Positions 47,565 to 55,996 of a DNA stretch of 64,000 bases are shown one piece after another (within the stretch, counting starts at the first letter, position 1; each line of letters opens with the position of its first letter). This DNA is from Campylobacter sp. MIT 99-7217 (GTDB taxonomy: Bacteria; Campylobacterota; Campylobacteria; Campylobacterales; Campylobacteraceae). The stretch spans positions 1 to 64,000 of the forward strand of contig NZ_QHLJ01000003.1 of the NCBI RefSeq assembly GCF_006864365.1, in the 5' to 3' direction. The notes beneath the pieces are model-generated. The model was given only the letters and a program-made list of their open reading frames with translations, was not told where the DNA came from and ran no database searches. The translations under genes were made by a program, and so were the position numbers.

Positions 47565-48691
47565 CTTTTTTCCTCTAAATTTTTAAGATATGTTTTGATC
47601 GCTTCTTCTTTCAAAGCTTGTATTTTTTCTCCTAAAATCTTACCACTAAAGCCCTGCTCTATCAGCTTTTGTGTAGAAATTTGAACAATAAATTTCTTAT
47701 CATAAAAGCCTAAATTTTTAGCCCTTTGAACTCTTTTTTCATCAAAAAGCCCAAGCCATTCTTTCAAAGGCTTATCAAGAGCGATTTTTAATAAGTCAAA
47801 ATCACTCATCTCATCTTCAAAAAAGGCTTCATTTGCCTTGATGAAAAGCTCTTTTTTAAGCTTGGTTTTTTGAAAAAATATCTTTTTATCAAGATTAAAA
47901 AAATTTAAGTAAAGATACAAAAACAAGCCCTCATCTTTGATAAATACCCTTGATCGATCAAGTAGGACTTTAAATTTTTCGTTTCTTTTTTTATCTTCAT
48001 TATAAAAATGAAAAATTTTTTCCTCTAAGCCAAGTTCTTGAAGCAACTCAAAGCCAAGCTTTAAATTTGAAGCTTTGAAAAATTTATAAAGCTCAGCATT
48101 GATCCTATCAAGACTTAAATCACTAATATCCATGGTTTTCATAAGCTCTAGCGTTTCTAAAGAAACTGCTAAATCAAATCTTGCCACAAAATGCACAGCC
48201 CTTAAAACTCTAAGGCTATCTTCTTTAAAGCTCTTTTCATCAATATGACGCAAGATTTTATGCTCTAAATCCTTTAAGCCCTCATAAAAGTCCAAAACAC
48301 GACCATCATAAATGTTCATCATCAAAGCATTGATAGTAAAATCTCTTCTTTTTGCTCCTGACTTTTCGTCATTACAAATTTGAACCTCAAAGCCCTTATG
48401 ACCATGAGAAATTTTGTTTTCATATCGTGCTAGGGCTAAATCATAGTTTTTGTATTTATAAACAAAAAAGCTTTTTCCAACCCCATTTGCTCCAAGCTTT
48501 TGCATAAGCTTATCAAAAAGCCTTGGATCTAAATCATAAATTTCTATATCAAAATCGCTAAGTTCTAAATTTAAAAGACTATCCCTTACGCTGCCGCCAA
48601 CAAGATAAACCCTCTTTGTAAAAGGCTTTAAATACTCAGCTATAAACAAAAGCCTTGGATCAATCTTTAAGCTTATCTTCGATATTTGCAA
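47561..48691 (-). CDS. cca: CCA-adding / poly(A) polymerase-family nucleotidyltransferase
   Basis: The 376-residue protein has the class II nucleotidyltransferase head, with VYLVGGSVRDSLL and the catalytic SDFDIEIYDLD near residues 28-55. KRRDFTINALM and EDSLRVLRAVHFVARF complete the tRNA nucleotidyltransferase set, and a helical body and tail follow. It should repair or add the 3' CCA, although both tRNAs seen here encode CCA. The start overlaps the end of the upstream gene by 32 bases, and I found no better in-frame start. Cj0789 is the counterpart. Confidence 0.85.
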   Translation of the reverse strand: MQISKISLKIDPRLLFIAEYLKPFTKRVYLVGGSVRDSLLNLELSDFDIEIYDLDPRLFDKLMQKLGANGVGKSFFVYKYKNYDLALARYENKISHGHKGFEVQICNDEKSGAKRRDFTINALMMNIYDGRVLDFYEGLKDLEHKILRHIDEKSFKEDSLRVLRAVHFVARFDLAVSLETLELMKTMDISDLSLDRINAELYKFFKASNLKLGFELLQELGLEEKIFHFYNEDKKRNEKFKVLLDRSRVFIKDEGLFLYLYLNFFNLDKKIFFQKTKLKKELFIKANEAFFEDEMSDFDLLKIALDKPLKEWLGLFDEKRVQRAKNLGFYDKKFIVQISTQKLIEQGFSGKILGEKIQALKEEAIKTYLKNLEEKR

Positions 48692-49133
48692 GTAAAAACT
48701 CTAAAAAATTTATACTCAGCTCAAGTCTTGCAGGCAAATCCTCTTTATCCACGCTATTTAAACCCTCAAAAAGAACCAAAATTCTTTCTCTAATGTTTTT
48801 TAAGAAAAGTTCATCATTAAAACTCATCTTAGCTTCTTCGATTTCATTAGGCTCTTCTTTTACGATCTTAGCTTCGTTTGTGCTTGTAAGTAAAAATTCT
48901 TTTTCAGGAACAGCCTCATCTTGAGCCTCTTGTTCTATTTTTTCCTCATAAGGCATAAAATCAATCACTTCAGCCTCGTTTGAATCGATAAGTTGCTCAT
49001 CGTGAGTTTTAGCTGAGGCGATTTTTTCTTCAAGTTCTTCTTTATCGTCTTTTTTTTGGGGTTCTTGTTTGTTTTGTTCTATTTGGGTATGCACTTCATC
49101 GATTGCTTTTTTTGCTAAGTCTTCTAAATTCAT
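48660..49133 (-). CDS. Acidic conserved hypothetical protein (Cj0788-like)
   Basis: The 157-residue protein is strongly acidic, with Glu/Lys-rich disordered sequence over its first ~100 residues. A short helical C-terminal part (about 105-157) contains LFEGLNSVDKEDLPARLELS. No known domain is visible. I chose the ATG that overlaps the stop of the upstream TPR gene; a GTG five codons earlier is possible. The conserved C-terminus and its place before cca in C. jejuni suggest a real protein of unknown function. Confidence 0.65.
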   Translation of the reverse strand: MNLEDLAKKAIDEVHTQIEQNKQEPQKKDDKEELEEKIASAKTHDEQLIDSNEAEVIDFMPYEEKIEQEAQDEAVPEKEFLLTSTNEAKIVKEEPNEIEEAKMSFNDELFLKNIRERILVLFEGLNSVDKEDLPARLELSINFLEFLLANIEDKLKD

Positions 49134-49420
49134 ATCTTTATCAACCACCTTTTAAATTCGTTTATCTCTTCAAAACTTTTCATATTGATAAAAAAATCGA
49201 GCATTTGAGTGTTAAGATCCTTATGTTTGGAACGCAAACCACTAAGTCTTCTTACCGCATCAATGGCATTTTGGTTATTAGGATCATCTTTTAAGATATT
49301 TTTATAAATTTCCAAAGCCTCACTTTTAAGCCCCTGAGCTTCGTAGATAGAAGCTTCTGTTATGGTATTTTTAGCCACTATTTTACTTTCTTGATTTAAA
49401 ATTTGCAAGGATTTTACCAA
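49130..49420 (-). CDS. Small TPR-like protein (Cj0787-like)
   Basis: The ~96-residue protein contains one tetratricopeptide-like helical pair (ITEASIYEAQGLKSEALEIYKNILKDDPNN, about residues 20-49). A helical tail follows that ends in FKRWLIKI. TPR units mediate protein contacts, and no partner is known. The start is uncertain. TTG codons occur at 49420 and 49408, neither with a strong ribosome site. It is the first gene of a run through Cj0788-like, cca, purU and the MFS remnant, and it diverges from pepD. Confidence 0.6.
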   Translation of the reverse strand: MVKSLQILNQESKIVAKNTITEASIYEAQGLKSEALEIYKNILKDDPNNQNAIDAVRRLSGLRSKHKDLNTQMLDFFINMKSFEEINEFKRWLIKI

Positions 49421-49522
49421 AAAGCTTTTTAAGTTTTGTTTAATTTAATCATAAATTTAAAACTCAAAAGCAAAATTTTAAATTTATTATGCGATAATTT
49501 TGCTTTTATGAAAGGAAAAATC

Positions 49523-50788
49523 ATGGAAGTTATCAAACACTTTAAAAAACTAAGCCAAATCCCTCATTGTAGTTTTGATACGGCTTTAATGAAGGATTTT
49601 TTGATAGATTATGCAAAAGCACAAAATTACGAAGTTCAAACCGATAAAGCAGGAAATATCCTATGCTCAAAAGGAAATCCAAAAATTTGCCTACAAAGTC
49701 ATTATGACATGGTTTGTATGGGCGATGCTCCTAAGATAGAACTTTTTGAAGAAGATGGCTTTTTAAAAGGTAAAAACTCAAGTATAGGTGCTGATAATGG
49801 CATGGGTGTAGCCTTGATGATGCAAATGATGAAGCAATTTGATCATCTTGAATGCTTGTTTACCAATGATGAAGAAGTGGGCTTACTTGGGGCAAATGGC
49901 TTAGAGCTAAAGCTTAAGGCTTCTAGGCTTTTAAATTTAGATCATGAAGATGAAAATGAGGTGATTATCGGCTGTGCTGGTGGGGTTGATTTAAAGGCTG
50001 AGCTTAGATACGAAACTAAGGAGCTTGAAGCACAAGTTTATGAGCTTGAAGCACAGGGTTTTAAAGGTGGGCATTCTGGTATAGACATTATCAACAATGT
50101 TAAAAGCTCTATCAAAGAAATGGCTAAATTTATCAGCAAAAACAAGGGCAAGATCATAGAATTTAACGCAGGAGAAAGGATAAACTCCATAGCCAAATTT
50201 GCAAAAGTTCTTGTTTGTTTTGAAAATCCCCCAAAAGAAAATAAACATATCAAATGCACTTTTCTTGGAGAAAAAAAGGTAAAAATTTGCCAGCAAAGCG
50301 ACAAAGTTTTAGCTGCCATAAATGCCTTTGCACAAGGAGTTAGAGCTTATAGCAAGGATCTTAGCATAGTGCAAAGTAGTATAAATCTTTCTATAGTAAA
50401 AATGCAAGATGAAAAGATCATCTTTGAACTTTTTGCAAGATCAAATGTCCTAGAAGAGCTTGAAAGTTTAGAATTTGAAACAAAGGTGTTTTTTGAAAAT
50501 TTTGGCTTTGAGGTAAGTTCTTATAATTTTTATCCGCCTTGGGAGGGACAAAGAAATGAATTTAGTGATAAGGTATTTGAAATTTTAGCAAAGCACATTA
50601 AAGAGCCTAAAATCCTAGCCGTTCATGCGGGGCTTGAGTGTGGTATCATAGAAAAGAAACAAAAACTACTTTGTGCTTCTATAGGTCCAAATATCTACAA
50701 TCCTCATTCTACTGATGAAAGATGCGAGCTTAGCTCAGTTGAAAAAATGACACAAATCGTTGAAGAAGTTATCAAAGCACATCAATAA
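49523..50788 (+). CDS. pepD: Aminoacyl-histidine dipeptidase (M20 family)
   Basis: The 421-residue enzyme is a PepD-type zinc dipeptidase that cleaves dipeptides such as Xaa-His. Metal-site segments are visible: LQSHYDMVCMGD (near residue 72), SIGADNGMGVALMM (near 92), NDEEVGLLGANGL (near 117) and NLDHEDENE. The HAGLECGIIE block near the C-terminus is also typical. I chose the ATG at 49523 because AAAGGA lies seven bases before it and homologues begin near VIKHFKKLSQIPH. Peptide use suits an organism that lives on amino acids. Cj0980 is the counterpart. Confidence 0.9.
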   Translation: MEVIKHFKKLSQIPHCSFDTALMKDFLIDYAKAQNYEVQTDKAGNILCSKGNPKICLQSHYDMVCMGDAPKIELFEEDGFLKGKNSSIGADNGMGVALMMQMMKQFDHLECLFTNDEEVGLLGANGLELKLKASRLLNLDHEDENEVIIGCAGGVDLKAELRYETKELEAQVYELEAQGFKGGHSGIDIINNVKSSIKEMAKFISKNKGKIIEFNAGERINSIAKFAKVLVCFENPPKENKHIKCTFLGEKKVKICQQSDKVLAAINAFAQGVRAYSKDLSIVQSSINLSIVKMQDEKIIFELFARSNVLEELESLEFETKVFFENFGFEVSSYNFYPPWEGQRNEFSDKVFEILAKHIKEPKILAVHAGLECGIIEKKQKLLCASIGPNIYNPHSTDERCELSSVEKMTQIVEEVIKAHQ

Positions 50789-50795
50789 AATCATA

Positions 50796-50832
50796 AATTC
50801 AAGAAAACTAAACCCTTTCTTGAATTTTTTTT
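50796..50832 (+). terminator. Rho-independent terminator after pepD
   Basis: AATTCAAGAAA (50796-50806) pairs perfectly with TTTCTTGAATT (50816-50826), giving an 11-bp stem. The second arm runs into eight T residues (50825-50832). It starts eight bases after the pepD stop and also spans the end of the convergent cjaB gene. Confidence 0.85.
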
Positions 50833-52028
50833 ACCAAAAATACGCAAAATAAACTCGCCAAAGCCACAAGTATAAAATAATACCCAAGATAATGATCATA
50901 AATTTGATCGATAACAAAAGGCGTGATATAAACGATAAGAGCATAAGAAACATTATAAGCAAAAGAAAGTCCGCTAAATCTCAAAGAACTTTTAAAAACA
51001 GCCGTCATGAAAATAGGAGCAAAGCTTATGATTCCTTGCATAAAGCATGCCAAAAGATAGTATAGTAAAAAATTTTCATCATATAAACTCAAAGCAAAGC
51101 CAAAGCAAGCAAAAAGTATGCTAAAAATAATGCAAATTTTAAAATTCCCAAAAAAACTTGCCAAAGCTCCTTGTATAAAACTTCCTAAAATCACAGCCAC
51201 AATAGCAAAATTTGAATACAAAAGCTTTTGCACCTCATCTCCCATAAACATATCAAAATGCTTTGGTATGATAGTAAGTGTAGCTAAGCCACTTGATAAG
51301 ATAAAGCTCATTAAAACACAAACAAGCATGGGAAGCTTATGTGTTTTTAAAGCCTCGATAAGAGGAAATTTAAGTAATTCTTGATTTTTCTTTAGTCTTT
51401 CAAATTCCGGTGTTTCATTAAGCTTTGTTCGTAAAAAACAAGCCAAAATCCCAAAAACTCCTCCTAAAATAAAAGGCAATCTAAAAGCATAGTCTTTTAT
51501 CTCCTCTGTGCTAAAATTTACATTGATCCACAAAGACACAAGTCCTGCTAAAAGTAAGCCAAAGGTTAGAGTTGCTGAGATAAATCCTAATGCTAGACTT
51601 TTGTATTTTTCGCTTACAAATTCACTTACAAAAACCCATGCACCACTTATTTCAGCACCTACGGCTAAGCCTTGCACAATGCGTATCAAAAAAAGTGAAA
51701 TAGTAGCAAAAAGTCCTATACTTTCATAACTAGGTAAAAAAGCTAAGGCAAAGCTTGGCAAGATCATCATCAGCATAGAAATGTAAAAAACATTTTTCCT
51801 GCCCTTAACATCGCCAAAATGTGCAAAAACCATAGCTCCAAAAGGACGAGCTAAATAACCTGCACCAAAACTTGTCCAAACTCCAACATTCGCCCAAAAG
51901 GCATCATCAGGAGGAAAAAAAACTTGAGCAAATACAGAGGTAAAAAAAACAAAAAGCACAAAATCATAAAATTCTAAAATCCCTCCCAAAGAGGCAAATA
52001 TGGTATTTTTAATTGCTTTTGTTTTCAT
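50808..52028 (-). CDS. cjaB: MFS transporter CjaB (metabolite:H+ symporter type)
   Basis: The 406-residue protein has twelve membrane segments with the MHS-family signature. The first helix region reads GGILEFYDFVLFVFF, followed by FGAGYLARPFGAMVFAHFGD and GRKNVFYISMLMM. The MHS group includes proline/betaine and dicarboxylate symporters, and the CjaB substrate is not established. It lies 44 bases downstream of cjaA, separated by a 9-bp hairpin. Cj0981c is the counterpart. Confidence 0.87.
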   Translation of the reverse strand: MKTKAIKNTIFASLGGILEFYDFVLFVFFTSVFAQVFFPPDDAFWANVGVWTSFGAGYLARPFGAMVFAHFGDVKGRKNVFYISMLMMILPSFALAFLPSYESIGLFATISLFLIRIVQGLAVGAEISGAWVFVSEFVSEKYKSLALGFISATLTFGLLLAGLVSLWINVNFSTEEIKDYAFRLPFILGGVFGILACFLRTKLNETPEFERLKKNQELLKFPLIEALKTHKLPMLVCVLMSFILSSGLATLTIIPKHFDMFMGDEVQKLLYSNFAIVAVILGSFIQGALASFFGNFKICIIFSILFACFGFALSLYDENFLLYYLLACFMQGIISFAPIFMTAVFKSSLRFSGLSFAYNVSYALIVYITPFVIDQIYDHYLGYYFILVALASLFCVFLVKKIQERV

Positions 52029-52046
52029 AAAAGATCTTTTTATAGG

Positions 52047-52070
52047 TTCAAGGACTTAAATGTCCTTGAA
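52047..52070 (-). promoter_or_regulatory. Hairpin between cjaA and cjaB
   Basis: TTCAAGGAC (52047-52055) and GTCCTTGAA (52062-52070) form a perfect 9-bp stem with a 6-base loop, two bases after the cjaA stop. On the minus strand no T run follows (ACCTATAAAAAG). It is therefore better read as an mRNA-stabilising or partial-termination hairpin that lowers cjaB relative to cjaA. Confidence 0.65.
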
Positions 52071-52072
52071 AT

Positions 52073-52978
52073 TTAGAGTTTTCCACCCTCAATCACAACA
52101 TCATCAGCGTTGATATCTTCAGTGAAATAAGTTTTTAATGTTTCATCATAAGCTTTGTGGAAAAATTGCTCATCGCCAAGCTTTGTGATAAGATCGTTGA
52201 TGAAATTTTTAAGTTCATCATTACCCTTAGCTACAGCAGCAGCGATAACATCTTGATTTCCAAGTTCCTTAATGGCAACTTTAAAATTTGGATTTTCTTT
52301 AGTCCAAGCAAAAAGCAAGGTATTATCATGAGCTAAGGCTTCCCCTCTTCCATCAAGCAAGGCAGCAAAAGCTTCTGTGTTTTGATCAAATTTTAAAGTT
52401 TTGATCTCAGGGTAATTTGCTGTAAAATATGCATCAGCAGTTGTTCCTTTGTTTAAGATCAAAGTCTTATCCTTAAGATCATCAACTCCATTTACTTCTA
52501 AATCACTTTTTACTGCAACACCCAAAGCTACTTTCATATAAGGCAGAGTAAAATCCACTTGCTCAGCTCTTTCAGGTGTTTGAGTGAAATTTGCTAGGAT
52601 CACATCAACCTTATCTGATTTTAAAAACTCAACCCTATTTGCTGCTTCAACAAGGACGAATTGAATTTTATTTTCATCGCCTAAAAGTTCTTGTGCAAGG
52701 CGTTTTGCAAAATACACATCATAGCCTTGATTAACACCATTTGTATCAACAAAACCAAAAGGAGGCTTGTCGCTGAAAACGCCTATCCTAATCACTCCAT
52801 TTTCCTTGATCTTGTCAAGTGCAGAGCTAGTTGCGTTGCTATCTTCTTGTGGCAAACTCTGAGTTGTTTGCTCACTACTTGCATTTGCTTCTTGTTTTGC
52901 TGTGCTATCTCCACCAGAACAAGCACTGATGATAAGTGCAGCAAAAACCGCAAAAACTGAAAAAACTACTTTTTTCAT
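52073..52978 (-). CDS. cjaA: Cysteine-type amino acid-binding lipoprotein CjaA
   Basis: CjaA is the immunodominant solute-binding protein of Campylobacter, known to bind cysteine. The 301-residue precursor has a lipobox ending ISAC with C20 as the lipid site, then a Ser/Thr/Gln-rich linker (about 21-55). The family 3 binding fold follows, with IRIGVFSDKPPFGFVD and VDVILANFTQTPERAEQVDF. It would hand substrate to an ABC permease encoded elsewhere. A minus-strand TATAAT at 53055-53060 serves as the -10. Cj0982c is the counterpart. Confidence 0.92.
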   Translation of the reverse strand: MKKVVFSVFAVFAALIISACSGGDSTAKQEANASSEQTTQSLPQEDSNATSSALDKIKENGVIRIGVFSDKPPFGFVDTNGVNQGYDVYFAKRLAQELLGDENKIQFVLVEAANRVEFLKSDKVDVILANFTQTPERAEQVDFTLPYMKVALGVAVKSDLEVNGVDDLKDKTLILNKGTTADAYFTANYPEIKTLKFDQNTEAFAALLDGRGEALAHDNTLLFAWTKENPNFKVAIKELGNQDVIAAAVAKGNDELKNFINDLITKLGDEQFFHKAYDETLKTYFTEDINADDVVIEGGKL

Positions 52979-53054
52979 TCTTTTACCTTTCTTTTTTCGG
53001 TTCTTAAAAAACCACTTGATTTAATTTGACATAATTTTATGACAAATTCTCGCA

Positions 53055-53060
53055 ATTATA
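53055..53060 (-). promoter_or_regulatory. Sigma-70 -10 element for cjaA
   Basis: The minus strand reads TTGAGTATAATTGCGAG about 77 bases before the cjaA ATG. TATAAT is a full consensus -10 with T/A-rich upstream DNA, as expected for an abundant lipoprotein. Confidence 0.6.
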
Positions 53061-53114
53061 CTCAATTCAAGATTAATTTAGTATAAATTTTTTTATTTAG
53101 TGTAAATTTTAAAA

Positions 53115-53609
53115 TTATGATCTTTTTTCTTTTAAATTTTCAAAGAAAAGTAGTTTTGCATTATGGGTTTGTAGTTCTTTAAAGCTTGTGATATTAAGCT
53201 CAAGTCCAAGAACAGAACAAGTTGGAAAGCTCTGAAGACAAATTTCACTTAAAAGCTCACAAAGCTCTAGCATACAAGGATTATGCCCTACAATGAAAAG
53301 CTCATTAATCGTATCATCTAAGCTTTTTAAAATTTCAAAAAGCTCTAAAGCACTTATCTCATAAAGTCTTTGATCAAAAGAAATTTTATCCTCATCAAAG
53401 CCATACAAAAGGGCAAATTTCTTAGCTGTTTTTGCTGTTCTTAATGCAGGACTTGCAAGGAAAAAATCAGGTTTTAGATCGTATTTTTGAAGTCTTGAAA
53501 ACATTGTTTGTATATCTTCTTTGCCTTTGGAGTTTAAATCCCTATCAAAATCACTTTCAAAGCCATTCTTTTGAGCCTTAGCATGCCTTACAATATAAAT
53601 TTTTTTCAT
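53115..53609 (-). CDS. SixA-type histidine phosphatase
   Basis: The 164-residue protein belongs to the histidine phosphatase (phosphoglycerate-mutase-like) superfamily. The N-terminal VRHAKAQ carries the phospho-accepting histidine (H9). A second conserved histidine is in IVGHNPCM near residue 113, and the arginine is in ASPALRTAKT. The short form without an insertion matches SixA, a phosphohistidine phosphatase. The substrate here is unknown. It overlaps the upstream rhomboid gene by four bases. Cj1002c is the counterpart I recall. Confidence 0.82.
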   Translation of the reverse strand: MKKIYIVRHAKAQKNGFESDFDRDLNSKGKEDIQTMFSRLQKYDLKPDFFLASPALRTAKTAKKFALLYGFDEDKISFDQRLYEISALELFEILKSLDDTINELFIVGHNPCMLELCELLSEICLQSFPTCSVLGLELNITSFKELQTHNAKLLFFENLKEKRS

Positions 53610-54136
53610 CTTATTTTTCCTTTAAGGAGTTTAAATTTCGCACACATATATCCACAAATAAAACCAAAAATATGAGAATACCAAGCGATATTTACTCCCA
53701 TAAATATAGGCACAAAACTGATGAGCAAAAGTGCGACAATAAGCCCCTTTGTAGAGCTTTTATCTACAAAGGCGTAAAAGCCCATCAAAACGCAGATTGC
53801 TCCACTTGCACCAACGGTATTATAAATTCTACCAAAATAAAGAGCCTCAAAATAAATATAAAAAGCACTCAAAAGCGAGCAAGCAAGCCCACCACATAAA
53901 TAAAGTATGCAAAAACGAAAAGAGCCTAAGTATTTTTCTAAGATCGTTCCAAACTGAAATAAAACAAGCATGTTTAAGATCACATGTGTCCAGCCACTAT
54001 GCAAAAACATAGAGCTTAAAACTTGCCAATAGTAGCCCTCAAAAAATAAAACATTTAAACCAAAAACAACCTTTGCTTCATCACGAAGAAGTATAAAAAT
54101 GGTTAAATTTATAGCAATGAGAGTAGCACTGATCAA
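53606..54136 (-). CDS. Rhomboid-family intramembrane serine protease
   Basis: The 176-residue protein has six membrane segments and the rhomboid dyad: S111 in TVGASGAI (GxSG) and H155 in WYSHIFGFICGY. The loop-1 region shows GYYWQVLSSMFLHSGWTHVILNML with the conserved HxxxN. It cleaves membrane proteins within the bilayer; the target is unknown. The start is a TTG with AAAGG seven bases before it. An in-frame stop lies eight codons upstream, and there is no ATG between. Cj1003c is the counterpart. Confidence 0.85.
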   Translation of the reverse strand: MISATLIAINLTIFILLRDEAKVVFGLNVLFFEGYYWQVLSSMFLHSGWTHVILNMLVLFQFGTILEKYLGSFRFCILYLCGGLACSLLSAFYIYFEALYFGRIYNTVGASGAICVLMGFYAFVDKSSTKGLIVALLLISFVPIFMGVNIAWYSHIFGFICGYMCAKFKLLKGKIR

Positions 54137-54244
54137 GGATTGCCTTTTGTTATATTTTTAATATTATAATCAATAAAAGCTAAATTTCATTTTCAATTCA
54201 CATAAAAAAAGTAAAATTAGATCATAAAAACAAAGGAAAAGCTT

Positions 54245-54661
54245 TTGAAAAAAATTTTTATTTGTATTTTTTTACTTTTAGAGCTTGCATTTTCTGATTT
54301 TATCGTATCTCCTGATGCTTTACCACAAAATATAAAGGATTTTTTAGTCCAGCATTTTCCAGATAGACAAATAGGACTTGTCCAAAGAGATAAAAACACT
54401 TATGACATTTATCTTAGTGATGGAACTGAAATAGAATGCTATTTAGATGGTACTTGGAAAGATATAGAAGCCTCATACACTCCCTTAAGTTTTTCAATTC
54501 TTCCTGCAAATATAGCCAACATAGTTAAAACAGAATACCCCCAAGCCTTTCTTACTGAGGTAAAAAGAAAGATTAATTACTACAAAATCAAGCTTTCTAA
54601 CAACATGGAACTTTCCATTGATTTTAATGGTATGGTGTTTAAAAGAGAATTTGACGACTAG
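54245..54661 (+). CDS. Periplasmic PepSY-like protein (DUF2874 type)
   Basis: The 138-residue precursor has a Sec signal peptide (about 1-17, LELAFSDF). Two copies of a small alpha/beta unit follow (about 27-75 and 95-138). Each pairs an amphipathic helix (LPQNIKDFLVQHFP and LPANIANIVKTEYP) with strands ending in a GTW or NGM turn. This matches the PepSY-like putative beta-lactamase-inhibitor-type family, whose members are periplasmic and of unclear role. It begins with TTG after AAAGGAAAA. It overlaps the convergent aminotransferase gene by four bases and faces away from the rhomboid gene. Confidence 0.72.
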   Translation: MKKIFICIFLLLELAFSDFIVSPDALPQNIKDFLVQHFPDRQIGLVQRDKNTYDIYLSDGTEIECYLDGTWKDIEASYTPLSFSILPANIANIVKTEYPQAFLTEVKRKINYYKIKLSNNMELSIDFNGMVFKREFDD

Positions 54662-55926
54662 GCTTTAAGTTTTTTAATGCTTTCGTTGATTGATTTTATC
54701 ACAAAGTCTATGTCTGCTTTTTCGTGAGTATAATGAAAGCTAAGTCTTAACCAGCCGGGTTTAAAGCTTAAGTTTTCATCATCTTTAAGCCCTAAAAGAT
54801 CATGCCCATAAGGTCCAGCACAAGCACAACCTGCTCTACTTTGAATGCCAAATTTATCACTCAACACAAAGGCAAGATCAAAGGGGGAAATTCCTTGTAT
54901 GTTAAAGGAAAAGATAGGCAAACGCTTTGTTAAATTTGAAGCATATAAATTTAAGTCTTTGATCTTTGCACTTTGCTTGAAAAAATACTCCTTAAGTTCT
55001 TCTTCTTTTTCTTCTATAAATTTAAGCCCTATTTCATCTCGTATCTTAAAGGCTAGACTCGCACGAATGAGCTGTAAAATGCCCGGCGTGCCAGCTTCTT
55101 CAAGATTTTCTTCATTTAAGAGATAATGCACGCTACTTCTGCTCACATAACCCACAGTTCCACCAGCTGCAAAACTTGGCTTTGATCCGCAAAGTTCTTT
55201 TTTTACAGCTAAAAGCCCACTTCCTCCAACCCCACCTATAAATTTATGAGAGCTGATAAACAATGCATCATAAAACTTGCAAGGCACATTTTTATAAGGA
55301 GCAAAGCTTGAGGCGTCAAAGGCGACTATGCCCTTATATTTTCGCACAAGTTTTGAAAGCCTTTCAAAGTCCGTTAAAATACCTGTAACATTTGAAGCAA
55401 GGGATATAGAAGCGATGATTTGTCTTTTGGAATTTGCTTTTAGGATACTTTCTAAATACTTAAAATCAAGCTCTCCTTGCTCATCTAAAGGGATACGCAC
55501 GCACTCACAAAGCCCCTCTCTAAAGGAAAGCTCATTAGAATGATGTTCATAAGGACCTATGATAACAAGAGGTAAATTTTTCATGTCTAAATTTGAACAA
55601 TACTTTTCCCTAAGTCTTGGAGGAGCAAAGATACCTAAAAGTTCTTGAAATTTCTTGATCGCCCCACTTGATCCTGTTCCACAAGCAATCAAAGCAAAAT
55701 CCTCATTCAAGCCCAAACTTTTTTTTATAGATAATCTAGCATTTTCGTAGTGTTGTTGGGTTTTAAAAGAAGAGCTTGAACTATCTGAATGTGTATTTGC
55801 ATAGGTTAAAAGCACTTTTTTTATTTCTTTTTCGACGCTTTTAAGTGCCAAAGCACTTGCTGCAAAGTCAAAATAATAAAGCCCTTTTTTTAAAATAATG
55901 TCTTTTTTTAAATTTTGTATATCCAA
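54658..55926 (-). CDS. Class V aminotransferase (cysteine-desulfurase-like)
   Basis: The 422-residue PLP enzyme matches the CsdA/SufS-like branch. It has YFDFAASALA at the start, GTGSSGAIKKFQ, FDASSFAPYKNV and the PLP lysine in SSHKFIGGVGGSGLL. A C-terminal SRAGCACAGPYG loop carries cysteines where desulfurases have the active one. The insertion before the PLP region and the different cysteine loop leave the reaction open. I chose the TTG at 55926, since AAGG lies seven bases before it. A TTG two codons upstream is too close to that site. Cj0791c is the counterpart. Confidence 0.8.
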   Translation of the reverse strand: MDIQNLKKDIILKKGLYYFDFAASALALKSVEKEIKKVLLTYANTHSDSSSSSFKTQQHYENARLSIKKSLGLNEDFALIACGTGSSGAIKKFQELLGIFAPPRLREKYCSNLDMKNLPLVIIGPYEHHSNELSFREGLCECVRIPLDEQGELDFKYLESILKANSKRQIIASISLASNVTGILTDFERLSKLVRKYKGIVAFDASSFAPYKNVPCKFYDALFISSHKFIGGVGGSGLLAVKKELCGSKPSFAAGGTVGYVSRSSVHYLLNEENLEEAGTPGILQLIRASLAFKIRDEIGLKFIEEKEEELKEYFFKQSAKIKDLNLYASNLTKRLPIFSFNIQGISPFDLAFVLSDKFGIQSRAGCACAGPYGHDLLGLKDDENLSFKPGWLRLSFHYTHEKADIDFVIKSINESIKKLKA

Positions 55927-55996
55927 AAACAAACCTTAATCCAAATTTAGATAAAATTATACAATTTTATTTTTAAGAAAAGGAAAAATATCACAT

